Assembly (NCBI GenBank): GCA_964566875.1
Contig: CAZMJM010000004.1
Coordinates: forward strand, 1 to 40,121
DNA length: 40,121 nt
Direction: 5' to 3'
Source of the DNA: CAZEQH01 sp964566875
GTDB lineage: Bacteria; Patescibacteriota; Minisyncoccia; Minisyncoccales; JANBVM01
Part shown: positions 23,754-30,782 of the stretch, piece after piece
Layout: every line of letters starts with the position of its first letter
Numbering within the stretch: the first letter of the stretch is position 1
Made by a program: the position numbers and the translations under genes
Notes under the pieces: model-generated
Database searches by the model: none
Seen by the model: only the letters and a program-made list of their open reading frames with translations
What the model was told of the DNA's origin: nothing

Positions 23754-23999
23754 ATGATAAAAATGATTCCCGAAGGAATAAAGAGTCAGCTTTCCCTTAT
23801 CAAAATAGGGGAGTTAGCAAGAATGGTAAGAAGAAGGGAAGACGGTAAAAAGGAAATCTTCTGTAAGGTTCTTAGGACGGAGACAAGTATTACCCATAGG
23901 ATATTGATCAATGAAATATGGAGCCAGGAGATTGATGGATTGCCTTCCAAAAAAATTCTGGAAGAATGCTCGCATGTCGATTTTTACAAGGTTAAGTAA
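23754..23999 (+). CDS. small soluble protein of unknown function
   Basis: An 81-residue protein without membrane segment or signal. It begins MIKMIPEGIKSQLSLIKIGELARMV, has a basic segment VRRREDGKKE, and two cysteines far apart. No family is recognised. ATG 23754 and ATG 23763 are both possible starts. It is a monocistronic unit: a clear promoter lies 23 bases upstream, and its stop codon is inside a terminator. That layout makes it a likely real gene despite its size. Confidence 0.55.
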   Translation: MIKMIPEGIKSQLSLIKIGELARMVRRREDGKKEIFCKVLRTETSITHRILINEIWSQEIDGLPSKKILEECSHVDFYKVK

Positions 24000-24018
24000 T
24001 AATTAACCTTCTTTTTTT
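23988..24018 (+). terminator. terminator overlapping the stop codon
   Basis: AAGGTTAA (23988-23995) pairs with TTAACCTT (24003-24010); the loop contains the TAA stop at 23997-23999; a run of seven T follows at 24012-24018. Confidence 0.85.
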
Positions 24019-24099
24019 AATTTGAAAATCTGGTAATATTACTCATCAGAAAGGTTAGGGCGTTTGAAATAAATAAAAGCGCTAATTTGTATTAATATT

Positions 24100-24681
24100 A
24101 TGGGGGAATCTGGCTGGGATATGAAAAGCGACGAACAAATTGCCTCCCTGGTCCAAGCGGATAAAATAGAACTTTTTGGAGTCTTAATGGAGAGATACGA
24201 AGGGAAGATGAAGCGTTACGCGGCCAAATTTATTTCCAACCAAGAAGACATCAAAGATGTTGTCCAGGATGTCTTTCTCAAAGCCTATGAGAACATCCGG
24301 AGTTTTGACACCAGGAGGAAATTTTCTCCCTGGTTGTACCGGATTGCCCATAATGAGCTGGTTAATCTATTGAGAAAAAAGGAAAAACGAAAGGTGCTGC
24401 CATTCCTGGACCTGGATACATTCATTCCGCATAACATCAGGGAAGAAAACCCGAAACAGGAAATTGAGAAAAGAGAGATAAAAGAAACCGTGCAGGAATG
24501 TTTGGAGAGGCTCGAGTTCAAATACCGTGAGCCGGTTTTTCTTTATTACTTTGAAGGGTTGAGTTATAAAGAGATAGCGGACGTCCTGGGGATACCTGTT
24601 TCCACCGTAGGAATCAGGATTAAGAGAGCCAAGGAAAAAATGAGGTTCCTCATGAACAAAAAACTAAGGAATAGTCTATGA
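24100..24681 (+). CDS. ECF-type RNA polymerase sigma factor
   Basis: A 193-residue sigma-70 family protein with only regions 2 and 4. Region 2 (about 25-90) reads LMERYEGKMKRYAAKFISNQ, DVVQDVFLKAYENI and FSPWLYRIAHNELVNLLRK, binding the polymerase clamp and the -10. Region 4 (about 130-185) reads REPVFLYYFEGLSYKEIADV and IPVSTVGIRIKRAKEKM, the helix-turn-helix that binds the -35. The start is ATG 24100, or ATG 24121 (MKSDEQIASL), which is more typical for the family. The stop overlaps the next start (ATGA at 24678), so the following membrane protein is the obvious candidate for a regulator of this sigma factor. Confidence 0.9.
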   Translation: MGESGWDMKSDEQIASLVQADKIELFGVLMERYEGKMKRYAAKFISNQEDIKDVVQDVFLKAYENIRSFDTRRKFSPWLYRIAHNELVNLLRKKEKRKVLPFLDLDTFIPHNIREENPKQEIEKREIKETVQECLERLEFKYREPVFLYYFEGLSYKEIADVLGIPVSTVGIRIKRAKEKMRFLMNKKLRNSL

Positions 24682-25499
24682 TTCAAGAGCAGGAAAAAAA
24701 ATCAGAAGACCGGGAGCTTCTGGAAAAGATTAAAAAGGGTGAAGTAAAGAGACGCCCAAAGAGTTATTTTTTAATGAGGAGTTTTTTGTATGCCCTGGCA
24801 ATTCTGGCGGTGCTCGGTTTTTCTCTTTTCCTGGGCAGTTTCATATTTTTCAGCATCCGGGCGACGGGGATATTCTTTCTTCCCATCCTCGGTTTTCCCG
24901 GATTGAAATTATTCCTTCTGTCTTTTCCTTGGATATTGATAGTCCTTATAGTTTTGCTAATTATTCTGGCCGAAGCCCTGCTTAAAAGGCTCCATGTTGT
25001 CTATAGTAAACCCCTTTTATATTCTGCTATAATGCTCGTTGTTTTGGTTTTTTTCGGCAGCTTTATCATAGAGAGGACCCATCTGCATGCCAGGCTCTTT
25101 GAAAGGGCTCGGGAAGACATGCTTCCCGTTATGGGACCTGTCTACCGGGGGTTCGGCGACAGACAGATAAGGGATACTTGCATAGGGGAAGTTACCGCCG
25201 TTTTAGCTGACGGTTTGATTGTCGAAACCGTTGACGGCCGGGAGGTAAGGGTTATCACTTCCGAGAGAACGAGCTGTCCCTGCGGCTTAGAGCAGATAGA
25301 TACGGGAGATATGGTCGTTATTATAGGAGAAGAGGAAAATGGCGAAATATCGGCCTTAGGGGTAAATAAGATTGCCGGAGAGGATTACTGGCTCAGGCCG
25401 CCGAAAGTATCTCCTCAGGGCCCGGGTCCCGGTTCCTATAGGGGTCCAGGACCCGGTTCCTATAGGGGTCCCAGGATTGAGCTTTCAAGCCGCCTCTAA
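24678..25499 (+). CDS. three-span membrane protein, candidate sigma regulator
   Basis: A 273-residue membrane protein: a charged N-terminal region (about 1-30, EQEKKSEDRELLEKIKKGEV), three membrane helices (about 33-58, 72-96, 112-130), then a small beta domain at about 160-235 with GEVTAVLADGLIVETVDGRE and a TSCPCG cysteine pair, reminiscent of DUF5666-type OB folds. It ends in two copies of an eight-residue repeat (PGSYRGPG, PGSYRGPR). Translational coupling to the ECF sigma factor suggests an anti-sigma or sensor role, with the N-terminal charged part facing the sigma factor, but it lacks a zinc anti-sigma motif (HxxxCxxC). The assignment is by context only. Confidence 0.6.
   Translation: MIQEQEKKSEDRELLEKIKKGEVKRRPKSYFLMRSFLYALAILAVLGFSLFLGSFIFFSIRATGIFFLPILGFPGLKLFLLSFPWILIVLIVLLIILAEALLKRLHVVYSKPLLYSAIMLVVLVFFGSFIIERTHLHARLFERAREDMLPVMGPVYRGFGDRQIRDTCIGEVTAVLADGLIVETVDGREVRVITSERTSCPCGLEQIDTGDMVVIIGEEENGEISALGVNKIAGEDYWLRPPKVSPQGPGPGSYRGPGPGSYRGPRIELSSRL
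25428..25471 (+). repeat. 24-base tandem repeat in a coding region
   Basis: The 20-base core CCCGGTTCCTATAGGGGTCC occurs at 25428-25447 and 25452-25471, a period of 24 bases that encodes PGSYRGPG/R. It lies at the C-terminus of the three-span membrane protein and could vary in copy number between strains. Confidence 0.8.
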
Positions 25500-25510
25500 A
25501 AGGCGGTTTT
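25490..25510 (+). terminator. terminator overlapping the stop codon
   Basis: CCGCCT (25490-25495) pairs with AGGCGG (25501-25506) around CTAAA, which contains the TAA stop (25497-25499); TTTT follows. Confidence 0.78.
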
Positions 25511-25564
25511 ATAGTGAAATAAAAACATTCCTTTCGTGTAGTAATAATTAGAAAGGTCGAAGCT

Positions 25565-25577
25565 GAAAATAATTTTC
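25565..25577. repeat. 13-base palindrome before the secreted protein gene
   Basis: GAAAATAATTTTC is a perfect palindrome ending 13 bases upstream of ATG 25591. It suits an operator for a dimeric regulator of the downstream gene. No good -35/-10 pair was found around it. Confidence 0.4.
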
Positions 25578-25590
25578 GATCGGATACTAA

Positions 25591-26058
25591 ATGAATAAAC
25601 TATTAACTTTTCTGCTTGTATCGCTCGGTGTTTTAAGTTTTGCGGGGATAGGGATAGTTTCCGCCCATGGAGGAGGTTTTGGCGGATGGGGATTTTTTAG
25701 CAACTGGACCCCGGAGGACATAGCCTCTCGATTTGAGACTATGTTTGAGCAGAAGGCTGAACTGTTGGGTATCAGCGTCGACGACTATAAGGCCAAATGG
25801 GCCGAAGGACAGACCTTCAGCCAGATAGCCGAAGAGGCAGGCGTGACCCAGGAACAGCTTCAGGAAAAGATGCAGCTGGCCAGACAGGAACAATTAAGAG
25901 CGCAGCTTAATGCGCTGGCGGACCAGGGGATAATCAGCCAGGAGCAGGCAAACCAGCGTTTTAACGCCCTCCAGGAACAATTCGCCAATCAGGAAAGTCA
26001 GATGTGGGGAAGAGGCATGATGAGAGGAGGCCCCTGCCTGCATGGATTAGAAGAATAA
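25591..26058 (+). CDS. secreted Gln-rich helical protein, DUF2680-like
   Basis: A 155-residue exported protein with a signal peptide (LLTFLLVSLGVLSFAGIGIVSA, cleaved before HGGG). The mature protein is helical and rich in Gln, Glu and Ala: LLGISVDDYKAKWAEGQTFS and ARQEQLRAQLNALADQGIIS are the characteristic helix pairs, with ISQEQANQRFNALQEQ typical of DUF2680-like proteins, small secreted proteins of unknown role. The tail is Gly/Met-rich (MWGRGMMRGG). It follows the ECF sigma and membrane gene after their terminator, so it is a separate transcript and possibly a target of that sigma factor; this is inference. Confidence 0.65.
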   Translation: MNKLLTFLLVSLGVLSFAGIGIVSAHGGGFGGWGFFSNWTPEDIASRFETMFEQKAELLGISVDDYKAKWAEGQTFSQIAEEAGVTQEQLQEKMQLARQEQLRAQLNALADQGIISQEQANQRFNALQEQFANQESQMWGRGMMRGGPCLHGLEE

Positions 26059-26152
26059 AAGCTCGAAAGATGATTCTCTTTTGCCGGACTCCGGTAGAAT
26101 GGGAATAATCTTTTTTTATTCTTATTCAAAGTTGAAAACGATTATCGACCTA

Positions 26153-26186
26153 AAAAGAAGAGTAGCTGAAACTACTCTTCTTTTTT
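26153..26186. terminator. strong bidirectional terminator
   Basis: AAGAAGAGTAG (26155-26165) pairs with CTACTCTTCTT (26172-26182), six-base loop; A run on the left, T run to 26186 on the right. It separates the secreted protein gene from the convergent recombinase operon. Confidence 0.9.
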
Positions 26187-26220
26187 ATTAATCGAGAAAA
26201 GGGGAGAGGCAATCTGAAAA

Positions 26221-27156
26221 TTACTCTTTCAAAGGGTGATATTTTTTTTGAGTTTTTTCCGCATATTTATCAGATCCGTGTACATAGCGGGTGGTTGTAT
26301 CAAGAGATTCGTGTCCCAGAAGTATTTGGATAGCGGCAGGATTTGCGCCACTTTCCGCTAGATAAGTTGCGTACGCATGACGTATGCCATGCGCACTTAT
26401 CGGTAAATTAATACCGAGCAACTCCCTATACCTTTTAATTTTATACTGCAAATAGTTCGGAGATATTTTCTTATTTTTTTCTTGGCTGTTCCTCCCTCTA
26501 TAGGGAATGAAGGCATATGGAGATTCTGATTTTCCCCTTACCGCCAGATAGTCTTCTAAGTGATTTTTCGCTCTATGTGTGAGATAAACAAACCTTTCCT
26601 TTTTCCCTTTACCCATTATAAAAATCTTTCCTTCCTTGTCTATCCTATCCAATTTTAGATTTATTAATTCCGATATTCTCATGCCAGTAGAGAACAACAC
26701 CTCTAACATGGCTCTATTTCTAAGGGCAATTTTCTTATTTTTTTCAAAGCTATCTGGTGCCTCTATAAGCTTTATGATTTGTTCGAACTCTCCAACCCTC
26801 GTATGTTTTTTTATTGTCTTAACTAATTTTACAGAGTCAGGTGCTATAGGAACATCATAGTCCATGTCTATCAGGAATTTCAGATAGGATCTCAGTGCAG
26901 ACAGCATTCTATTTAAAGAAAAACTGGACAGTTTTTTCTTCGCCCCGAGCTCGCCGGGAGTCTTTCTATCAACGGAATTAAGGTATGCCTTATAATTAAG
27001 AATGGTTTTTTTATCTATTTGCTCAAACGGTAGGTTTAACTCGCTGATAAATTCCTGGAAGACCTCCAAGTCTCTCTCGTAGTTATATACAGTCTCTTCA
27101 GAATAATTATTCGTTTGTAGATTAAGTAAAAATTCTTCAAGATATGGTAGCTTCAT
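26221..27156 (-). CDS. tyrosine recombinase, Xer-like (intact active site)
   Basis: A 311-residue site-specific recombinase. The N-terminal SAM-like core-binding domain covers about 1-90. The catalytic domain keeps all six residues: Arg 160 (STGMRISEL), Lys 183 (MGKGKKERFV), His 256 and Arg 259 (AHGIRHAYATYL), His 282 (GHESLDTTTRYVH) and the nucleophile Tyr 291. Length and layout match XerC/XerD, which resolve chromosome dimers at dif, but an element integrase of the same type cannot be excluded. It is the second gene of an operon; its ATG overlaps the end of the degenerate recombinase by four bases. Any dif-like target is not obvious in the window. Confidence 0.92.
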   Translation of the reverse strand: MKLPYLEEFLLNLQTNNYSEETVYNYERDLEVFQEFISELNLPFEQIDKKTILNYKAYLNSVDRKTPGELGAKKKLSSFSLNRMLSALRSYLKFLIDMDYDVPIAPDSVKLVKTIKKHTRVGEFEQIIKLIEAPDSFEKNKKIALRNRAMLEVLFSTGMRISELINLKLDRIDKEGKIFIMGKGKKERFVYLTHRAKNHLEDYLAVRGKSESPYAFIPYRGRNSQEKNKKISPNYLQYKIKRYRELLGINLPISAHGIRHAYATYLAESGANPAAIQILLGHESLDTTTRYVHGSDKYAEKTQKKYHPLKE

Positions 27157-28532
27157 AGTTTTTCTTTAAATAATTCGATTATATATTCATTATGTGGCAC
27201 TAACAAGAAGTTGATGTCATTTTTTCTTGATAAGTTATACCAAATTTTCAGCGGGGAAACCGAACCGATTTCAATGAAAAGGGGACCTTCTGCTTCAGAA
27301 TATACCCCTAAATCAGCCCTGCCTAATTTCAATTGCGGTTCAACTTCTACCTTATATTTTTGAGAGGAAAAGTAATTATATACAGTTTCCATCATTTTTC
27401 TGTGCCAGAATTTTCCATGAGAGGTTAAACTATCATGGGTGAATCCGTTTTTAGAATTGAACCATAAATTCTCTTTAGTTGTTACTTCAGAGGCCTGGAC
27501 TTTCCCCGATACGACAAGAATAGCTATTTTTCTTATGAGATATTCATCGCTAAAAAGCGAATGTCCACTCCTGTATCGTTCCGGCATAACGGATAAATTT
27601 TTTTTCAGCCAGTCTGTTTCTTTGTTGATTAAAGATTCGACCGTGTGCCACCGTATGTCACGATTTCGTTTCGGATACTGGAACAGGTTTTTATCTTTTT
27701 GGTGGTAAATATACTTTTTAACACTAAAATTTTGATGGTGATGTAATGTCTTAATTTCCTCAGGCCCTGAGTCTTGTTTATGAGCGAAGGCCCTTATGGA
27801 GCTCCATCTTAAGATTTCGGGAGTAATGAGAAAAGAGTCACCGGCTTTCTTCTGATATTTTTTTACTATATTTTCAACAGACCTTACTGATAAACGTTTA
27901 TCTGCATTTTTGGGTCCTTTGTAATTTATAAAGAGGGCTTTTTCTTTATCTGTTCTGGTCTTCAGATACTCATTAACGTTTATAAGAGCTTCTTCAGAAC
28001 AGATAATTTCATTAATTTTATCTCTGTTCAGATTTACTAATTTCGACACCTTCATTCCGCTCGACATTAACAATGATAAAATCGCCCTATTTCTCAATTC
28101 TATAGGGCTAGTAGCCTTTCTGCTATTGACGATAACTCTTATTTGTTCTGTAGTAAGAAAATGTGGCTTTTCCCGATTTGAGAGCTTAGGAAGGCTTATT
28201 TTATTTACAGGGAGTGAAACTATATCTTTGACCGTAAAATAGCTTAGAAGAGCCCTCAGGGCGATTAGATAGTAATTCTGGCTTATTTTCTTCAATGGTT
28301 TACCCCGATAGGTGACATTTCTTGATAAAAACAGCCTATAATCCCAAATATCCTCGGCGGTGAGCTCATGAGGCCTTATGTTTTCCTTATTATTGTTATT
28401 GAGATAGGAAATAAAACTATTTAAATAACGTTTATAAGTGCGTTGGGTAGTAGTGGTCAATTTTTTTTCATTTTCACAGTAATCAAGAAAGTCGGGGATA
28501 TGTTCAATAATTGTTTTGTCAGATTTTTTCAT
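27153..28532 (-). CDS. degenerate tyrosine recombinase fused to a PD-(D/E)XK-like domain
   Basis: A 459-residue two-part protein. Residues 1-280 follow the Xer plan: core-binding domain (QRTYKRYLNSFISYL) and catalytic domain NRAILSLLMSSGMKVSKLVN. The first catalytic Arg is Lys 161; the H-x-x-R box reads E239-ILR242, so His is lost and Arg kept; His 265 and Tyr 274 remain in HHQNFSVKKY. Residues about 285-459 are extra: after a linker comes a helix WHRKMMETVYNYF, strand YKVEVEPQLK, then GRADLGV with Asp 407 and LFIEIGSV with Glu 421, the order of a PD-(D/E)XK nuclease fold, but the usual Lys is Gly 423. It may be a non-cleaving partner for the intact recombinase encoded next. The domain call is by pattern. 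Confidence 0.7.
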   Translation of the reverse strand: MKKSDKTIIEHIPDFLDYCENEKKLTTTTQRTYKRYLNSFISYLNNNNKENIRPHELTAEDIWDYRLFLSRNVTYRGKPLKKISQNYYLIALRALLSYFTVKDIVSLPVNKISLPKLSNREKPHFLTTEQIRVIVNSRKATSPIELRNRAILSLLMSSGMKVSKLVNLNRDKINEIICSEEALINVNEYLKTRTDKEKALFINYKGPKNADKRLSVRSVENIVKKYQKKAGDSFLITPEILRWSSIRAFAHKQDSGPEEIKTLHHHQNFSVKKYIYHQKDKNLFQYPKRNRDIRWHTVESLINKETDWLKKNLSVMPERYRSGHSLFSDEYLIRKIAILVVSGKVQASEVTTKENLWFNSKNGFTHDSLTSHGKFWHRKMMETVYNYFSSQKYKVEVEPQLKLGRADLGVYSEAEGPLFIEIGSVSPLKIWYNLSRKNDINFLLVPHNEYIIELFKEKL

Positions 28533-28628
28533 AATTATTTATTCGATAATTCTATTGTATTTTTTACAGTCTCTAAAACTTCATTTATTAGAGGAGGGGT
28601 TTCTAGCACTTCTCTGTTGGCTTAGTTT

Positions 28629-28654
28629 TTGAGTGTAAGGGATATTATACTCAA
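28629..28654. promoter_or_regulatory. operator-like inverted repeat in the recombinase leader
   Basis: TTGAGTGTAA (28629-28638) and TTATACTCAA (28645-28654) are inverted copies with one mismatch and a six-base spacer. The repeat covers the start region of the recombinase operon promoter, so it may bind a regulator or the recombinase itself; a hairpin in the mRNA leader is the alternative. Confidence 0.5.
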
Positions 28655-28668
28655 TTATATCTACTTAT

Positions 28669-28696
28669 ATTGTAACTCCCAAAACACTCTTGTCAA
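28669..28696 (-). promoter_or_regulatory. promoter of the recombinase operon
   Basis: On the minus strand TTGACA (28696-28691), 16-base spacer and TACAAT (28674-28669). A second possible pair, TTGGGA (28682-28677) with TATAAT (28659-28654), overlaps it with 17-base spacing. The leader to ATG 28532 would be about 115-130 bases, unusually long for this window. Confidence 0.65.
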
Positions 28697-28740
28697 GCCC
28701 TTCCCTCTCTTACATGTGCCACAATTTTTAAACTACTTAA

Positions 28741-28763
28741 AAGACCTCTTTTGCAGAGGTCTT
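28741..28763 (-). terminator. terminator of the murD-gltX transcription unit
   Basis: AAGACCTCT (28741-28749) pairs with AGAGGTCTT (28755-28763), five-base loop. On the minus strand it is followed by TTAAG and a few more T. It lies 23 bases after the last gene of the murD to gltX series. Confidence 0.7.
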
Positions 28764-28785
28764 AAATATTATATGGAATCAATTA

Positions 28786-29190
28786 TTATATATTCGAATC
28801 GTCAGGATTCCACAACTTCATAAATCTCTCCCAGAGAGAAGGCAGCTCTTCCCGAATTTCCTGTTCTTCTTTCGGCAATTCCTCCCGTACTATCGCTTTT
28901 CTTCTTTCATATTCTTCTATTACCCTCGGTTCTACCTCCTGTTTGAACACCCCCGCCCAGACGTTTACCAGAAACCACTGATACATTCCTTTCCAGACGG
29001 GCAGCACTTCTTCCTTCCAGCTCCTTATTACTATCTGCGGTACGGTTTCCTTGCCTGTCTCTATGGCCTGTTCTCCCATCTTCTTGGCCTCTTCAAAATC
29101 CTTCGGCAGGGTCTGCGCATAGGAAAAGTTGGCTACGCAAAGGCTTACAGCCATCAGCATTATTATTGAAAATTTTACTGTGTTTTTCAT
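28786..29190 (-). CDS. small secreted helical protein
   Basis: A 134-residue exported protein: signal peptide FSIIMLMAVSLCVANFSYAQ, then an all-helical, highly charged mature part with aromatic patches (WKEEVLPVWKGMYQWFLVNVW) and a Glu/Lys-rich coiled-coil-like stretch (EPRVIEEYERRKAIVREELP). No enzyme motif. Its start overlaps the gltX stop by four bases, so it is the last gene of the wall/translation operon. Similar amphipathic secreted proteins are common in this lineage without known function. Confidence 0.6.
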   Translation of the reverse strand: MKNTVKFSIIMLMAVSLCVANFSYAQTLPKDFEEAKKMGEQAIETGKETVPQIVIRSWKEEVLPVWKGMYQWFLVNVWAGVFKQEVEPRVIEEYERRKAIVREELPKEEQEIREELPSLWERFMKLWNPDDSNI

Positions 29191-30782
29191 AATAATTTTG
29201 CTTTAGCCTGTTTTATCCTTTCAAGAGTTTTTTTCTTGCCCAGGATTTCCCCTATCTCAAAGGGACTGGCCGAAAACTTTTTCCCGGTCAAGGCGACCCG
29301 GAATGGCCATAAAAGAACTCCCCTATCCCCTACTTTCTTCAGCCTACGGCCTAATTTTTCAGCCTCTTTCATTAATACCTCATTCAGCCTATCTTTTTTA
29401 AATTCTTTCTCATCTATTTTATACAATAATTTTTCCAATAAGTCAAGGGAAAGACCAAGCTCCTTATCGGTCATATCTTTCCACCTTAACAGGTCTTTTT
29501 CATAATCAAGGTCCTTTTTAAAGAAAAAATCGGTCAGTTCGGTTACGTCGGACAGTTTCTCCATTCTTTCCTGATAGATGCCTGCGATACTCTGGATGAT
29601 GGCAGCTCCTATACTTTCTCCGGTATCCGTTATCCTGTATCTTTGGACTATTTCCTTGCCTCCGTAGGCCGGAGGATACTGTTTTTCCTCAAGCTGGGGT
29701 GTTATCAACCCCTCCTTGATGAAATAAGGCAGGCAGAGCTCGGCCAGTTTTTCCGGGGATTTCTGCCTTATGTAAAACTTGTTCAGAAACTTTAATCTCT
29801 TGATGTTGAAAACCGCTCCTCCTTTCTGCACCCTTTCTAAAGAGAATTCCTTAACCAAAGAGCTCATGGAAAATATTTCCCTTTCGGTTCCGGGGTTCCA
29901 GCCCAGGAAGGCAATAAAATTGACCAGGGCTTCAGGCAGATATCCCCGGGCCTTATATTCTGAAACCGCCACGGCCCCGTGCCGCTTGGATAACTTCGTC
30001 CTGTCCGGGGCCAATATCAGCGGCAAATGGGCGTACTCGGGCCGGGGAAAATCAAGGGCTTCCTGGAGCAGAATCTGTTTTGGGGTATTGGCGAGATGGT
30101 CTTCTCCCCTGATGACATGGGAAATCTTCATTTCGAAATCGTCTACTGTACAGGCAAAGTTGTATAATGGCTCTTCCAGGCTTTTGGCAATGACAATGTC
30201 TCCCGTCAAAGAAGCGTCAAACTCCACCTCTCCCCTTATCAGGTCTTCAAATTTCACTTTTTTAGTGGGCACCCTGAACCTGATGACGCATGGTTTTTTA
30301 TTTCGCATATTTTCTGCCACAATCTCCCTGGAGAGACCGGAGCATCTTCCTGAATAGTGGGGGGCCTCGCCGATGGAAATCTGATACTCTTTCTCCGCCT
30401 TAAGTTCATCCGGAGAACAAAAGCAGTAGTAGGCCTTGTCTTCTTCCAATAATTTGGCCAGATGTTTCCTGTAGAGTTCTGTCCTTTCGGATTGGCGGTA
30501 GGGACCGTAATCCCCTCCGACTTCCGGCCCTTCGTCAGGTTGAATACCCAGGCCCTTAAGGTTGTCTATGACGTTTCTCTCAAATTTTTCCTTAGACCTT
30601 TCCTTGTCCGTGTCTTCTACCCTGAGTATGAAGATTCCATCATGTTTCTTTGAAAATAGGTAGTTGAAGAGAGCGACCCTGGCGGTTCCGATATGCAAAA
30701 GACCGGTGGGAGAAGGAGCTATCCTGGTCCTCACCTGGCCGTTCTTGAAAAGTTTCATTTTTTGGGTTTGTCCGTCCACCAT
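29187..30782 (-). CDS. gltX: glutamyl-tRNA synthetase
   Basis: A 531-residue class I synthetase. HIGH motif: APSPTGLLHIGTARVALFNY; KMSKS loop: KLSKRHGAVAVSEY; zinc-like cysteines in YYCFCSPDEL; and DFEMKISHVIRGEDHLANTPKQ. Bacterial type with an all-helical anticodon-binding C-terminal half. ATG 30782 directly follows the murG stop; ATG 30758 (MKLFKNGQVRTRIAPSP) is a shorter and perhaps truer start. If no glutaminyl-tRNA synthetase exists, the enzyme would be non-discriminating and need GatCAB; no gat genes are in the window. Confidence 0.95.
   Translation of the reverse strand: MVDGQTQKMKLFKNGQVRTRIAPSPTGLLHIGTARVALFNYLFSKKHDGIFILRVEDTDKERSKEKFERNVIDNLKGLGIQPDEGPEVGGDYGPYRQSERTELYRKHLAKLLEEDKAYYCFCSPDELKAEKEYQISIGEAPHYSGRCSGLSREIVAENMRNKKPCVIRFRVPTKKVKFEDLIRGEVEFDASLTGDIVIAKSLEEPLYNFACTVDDFEMKISHVIRGEDHLANTPKQILLQEALDFPRPEYAHLPLILAPDRTKLSKRHGAVAVSEYKARGYLPEALVNFIAFLGWNPGTEREIFSMSSLVKEFSLERVQKGGAVFNIKRLKFLNKFYIRQKSPEKLAELCLPYFIKEGLITPQLEEKQYPPAYGGKEIVQRYRITDTGESIGAAIIQSIAGIYQERMEKLSDVTELTDFFFKKDLDYEKDLLRWKDMTDKELGLSLDLLEKLLYKIDEKEFKKDRLNEVLMKEAEKLGRRLKKVGDRGVLLWPFRVALTGKKFSASPFEIGEILGKKKTLERIKQAKAKLL

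Noticed and set aside
26153..28763. Recombinase module as an inserted element bounded by the hairpins at 26153-26186 and 28741-28763.
   Set aside because: The two hairpins have unrelated sequences and behave as terminators; no flanking direct repeats or att-like duplications were found.
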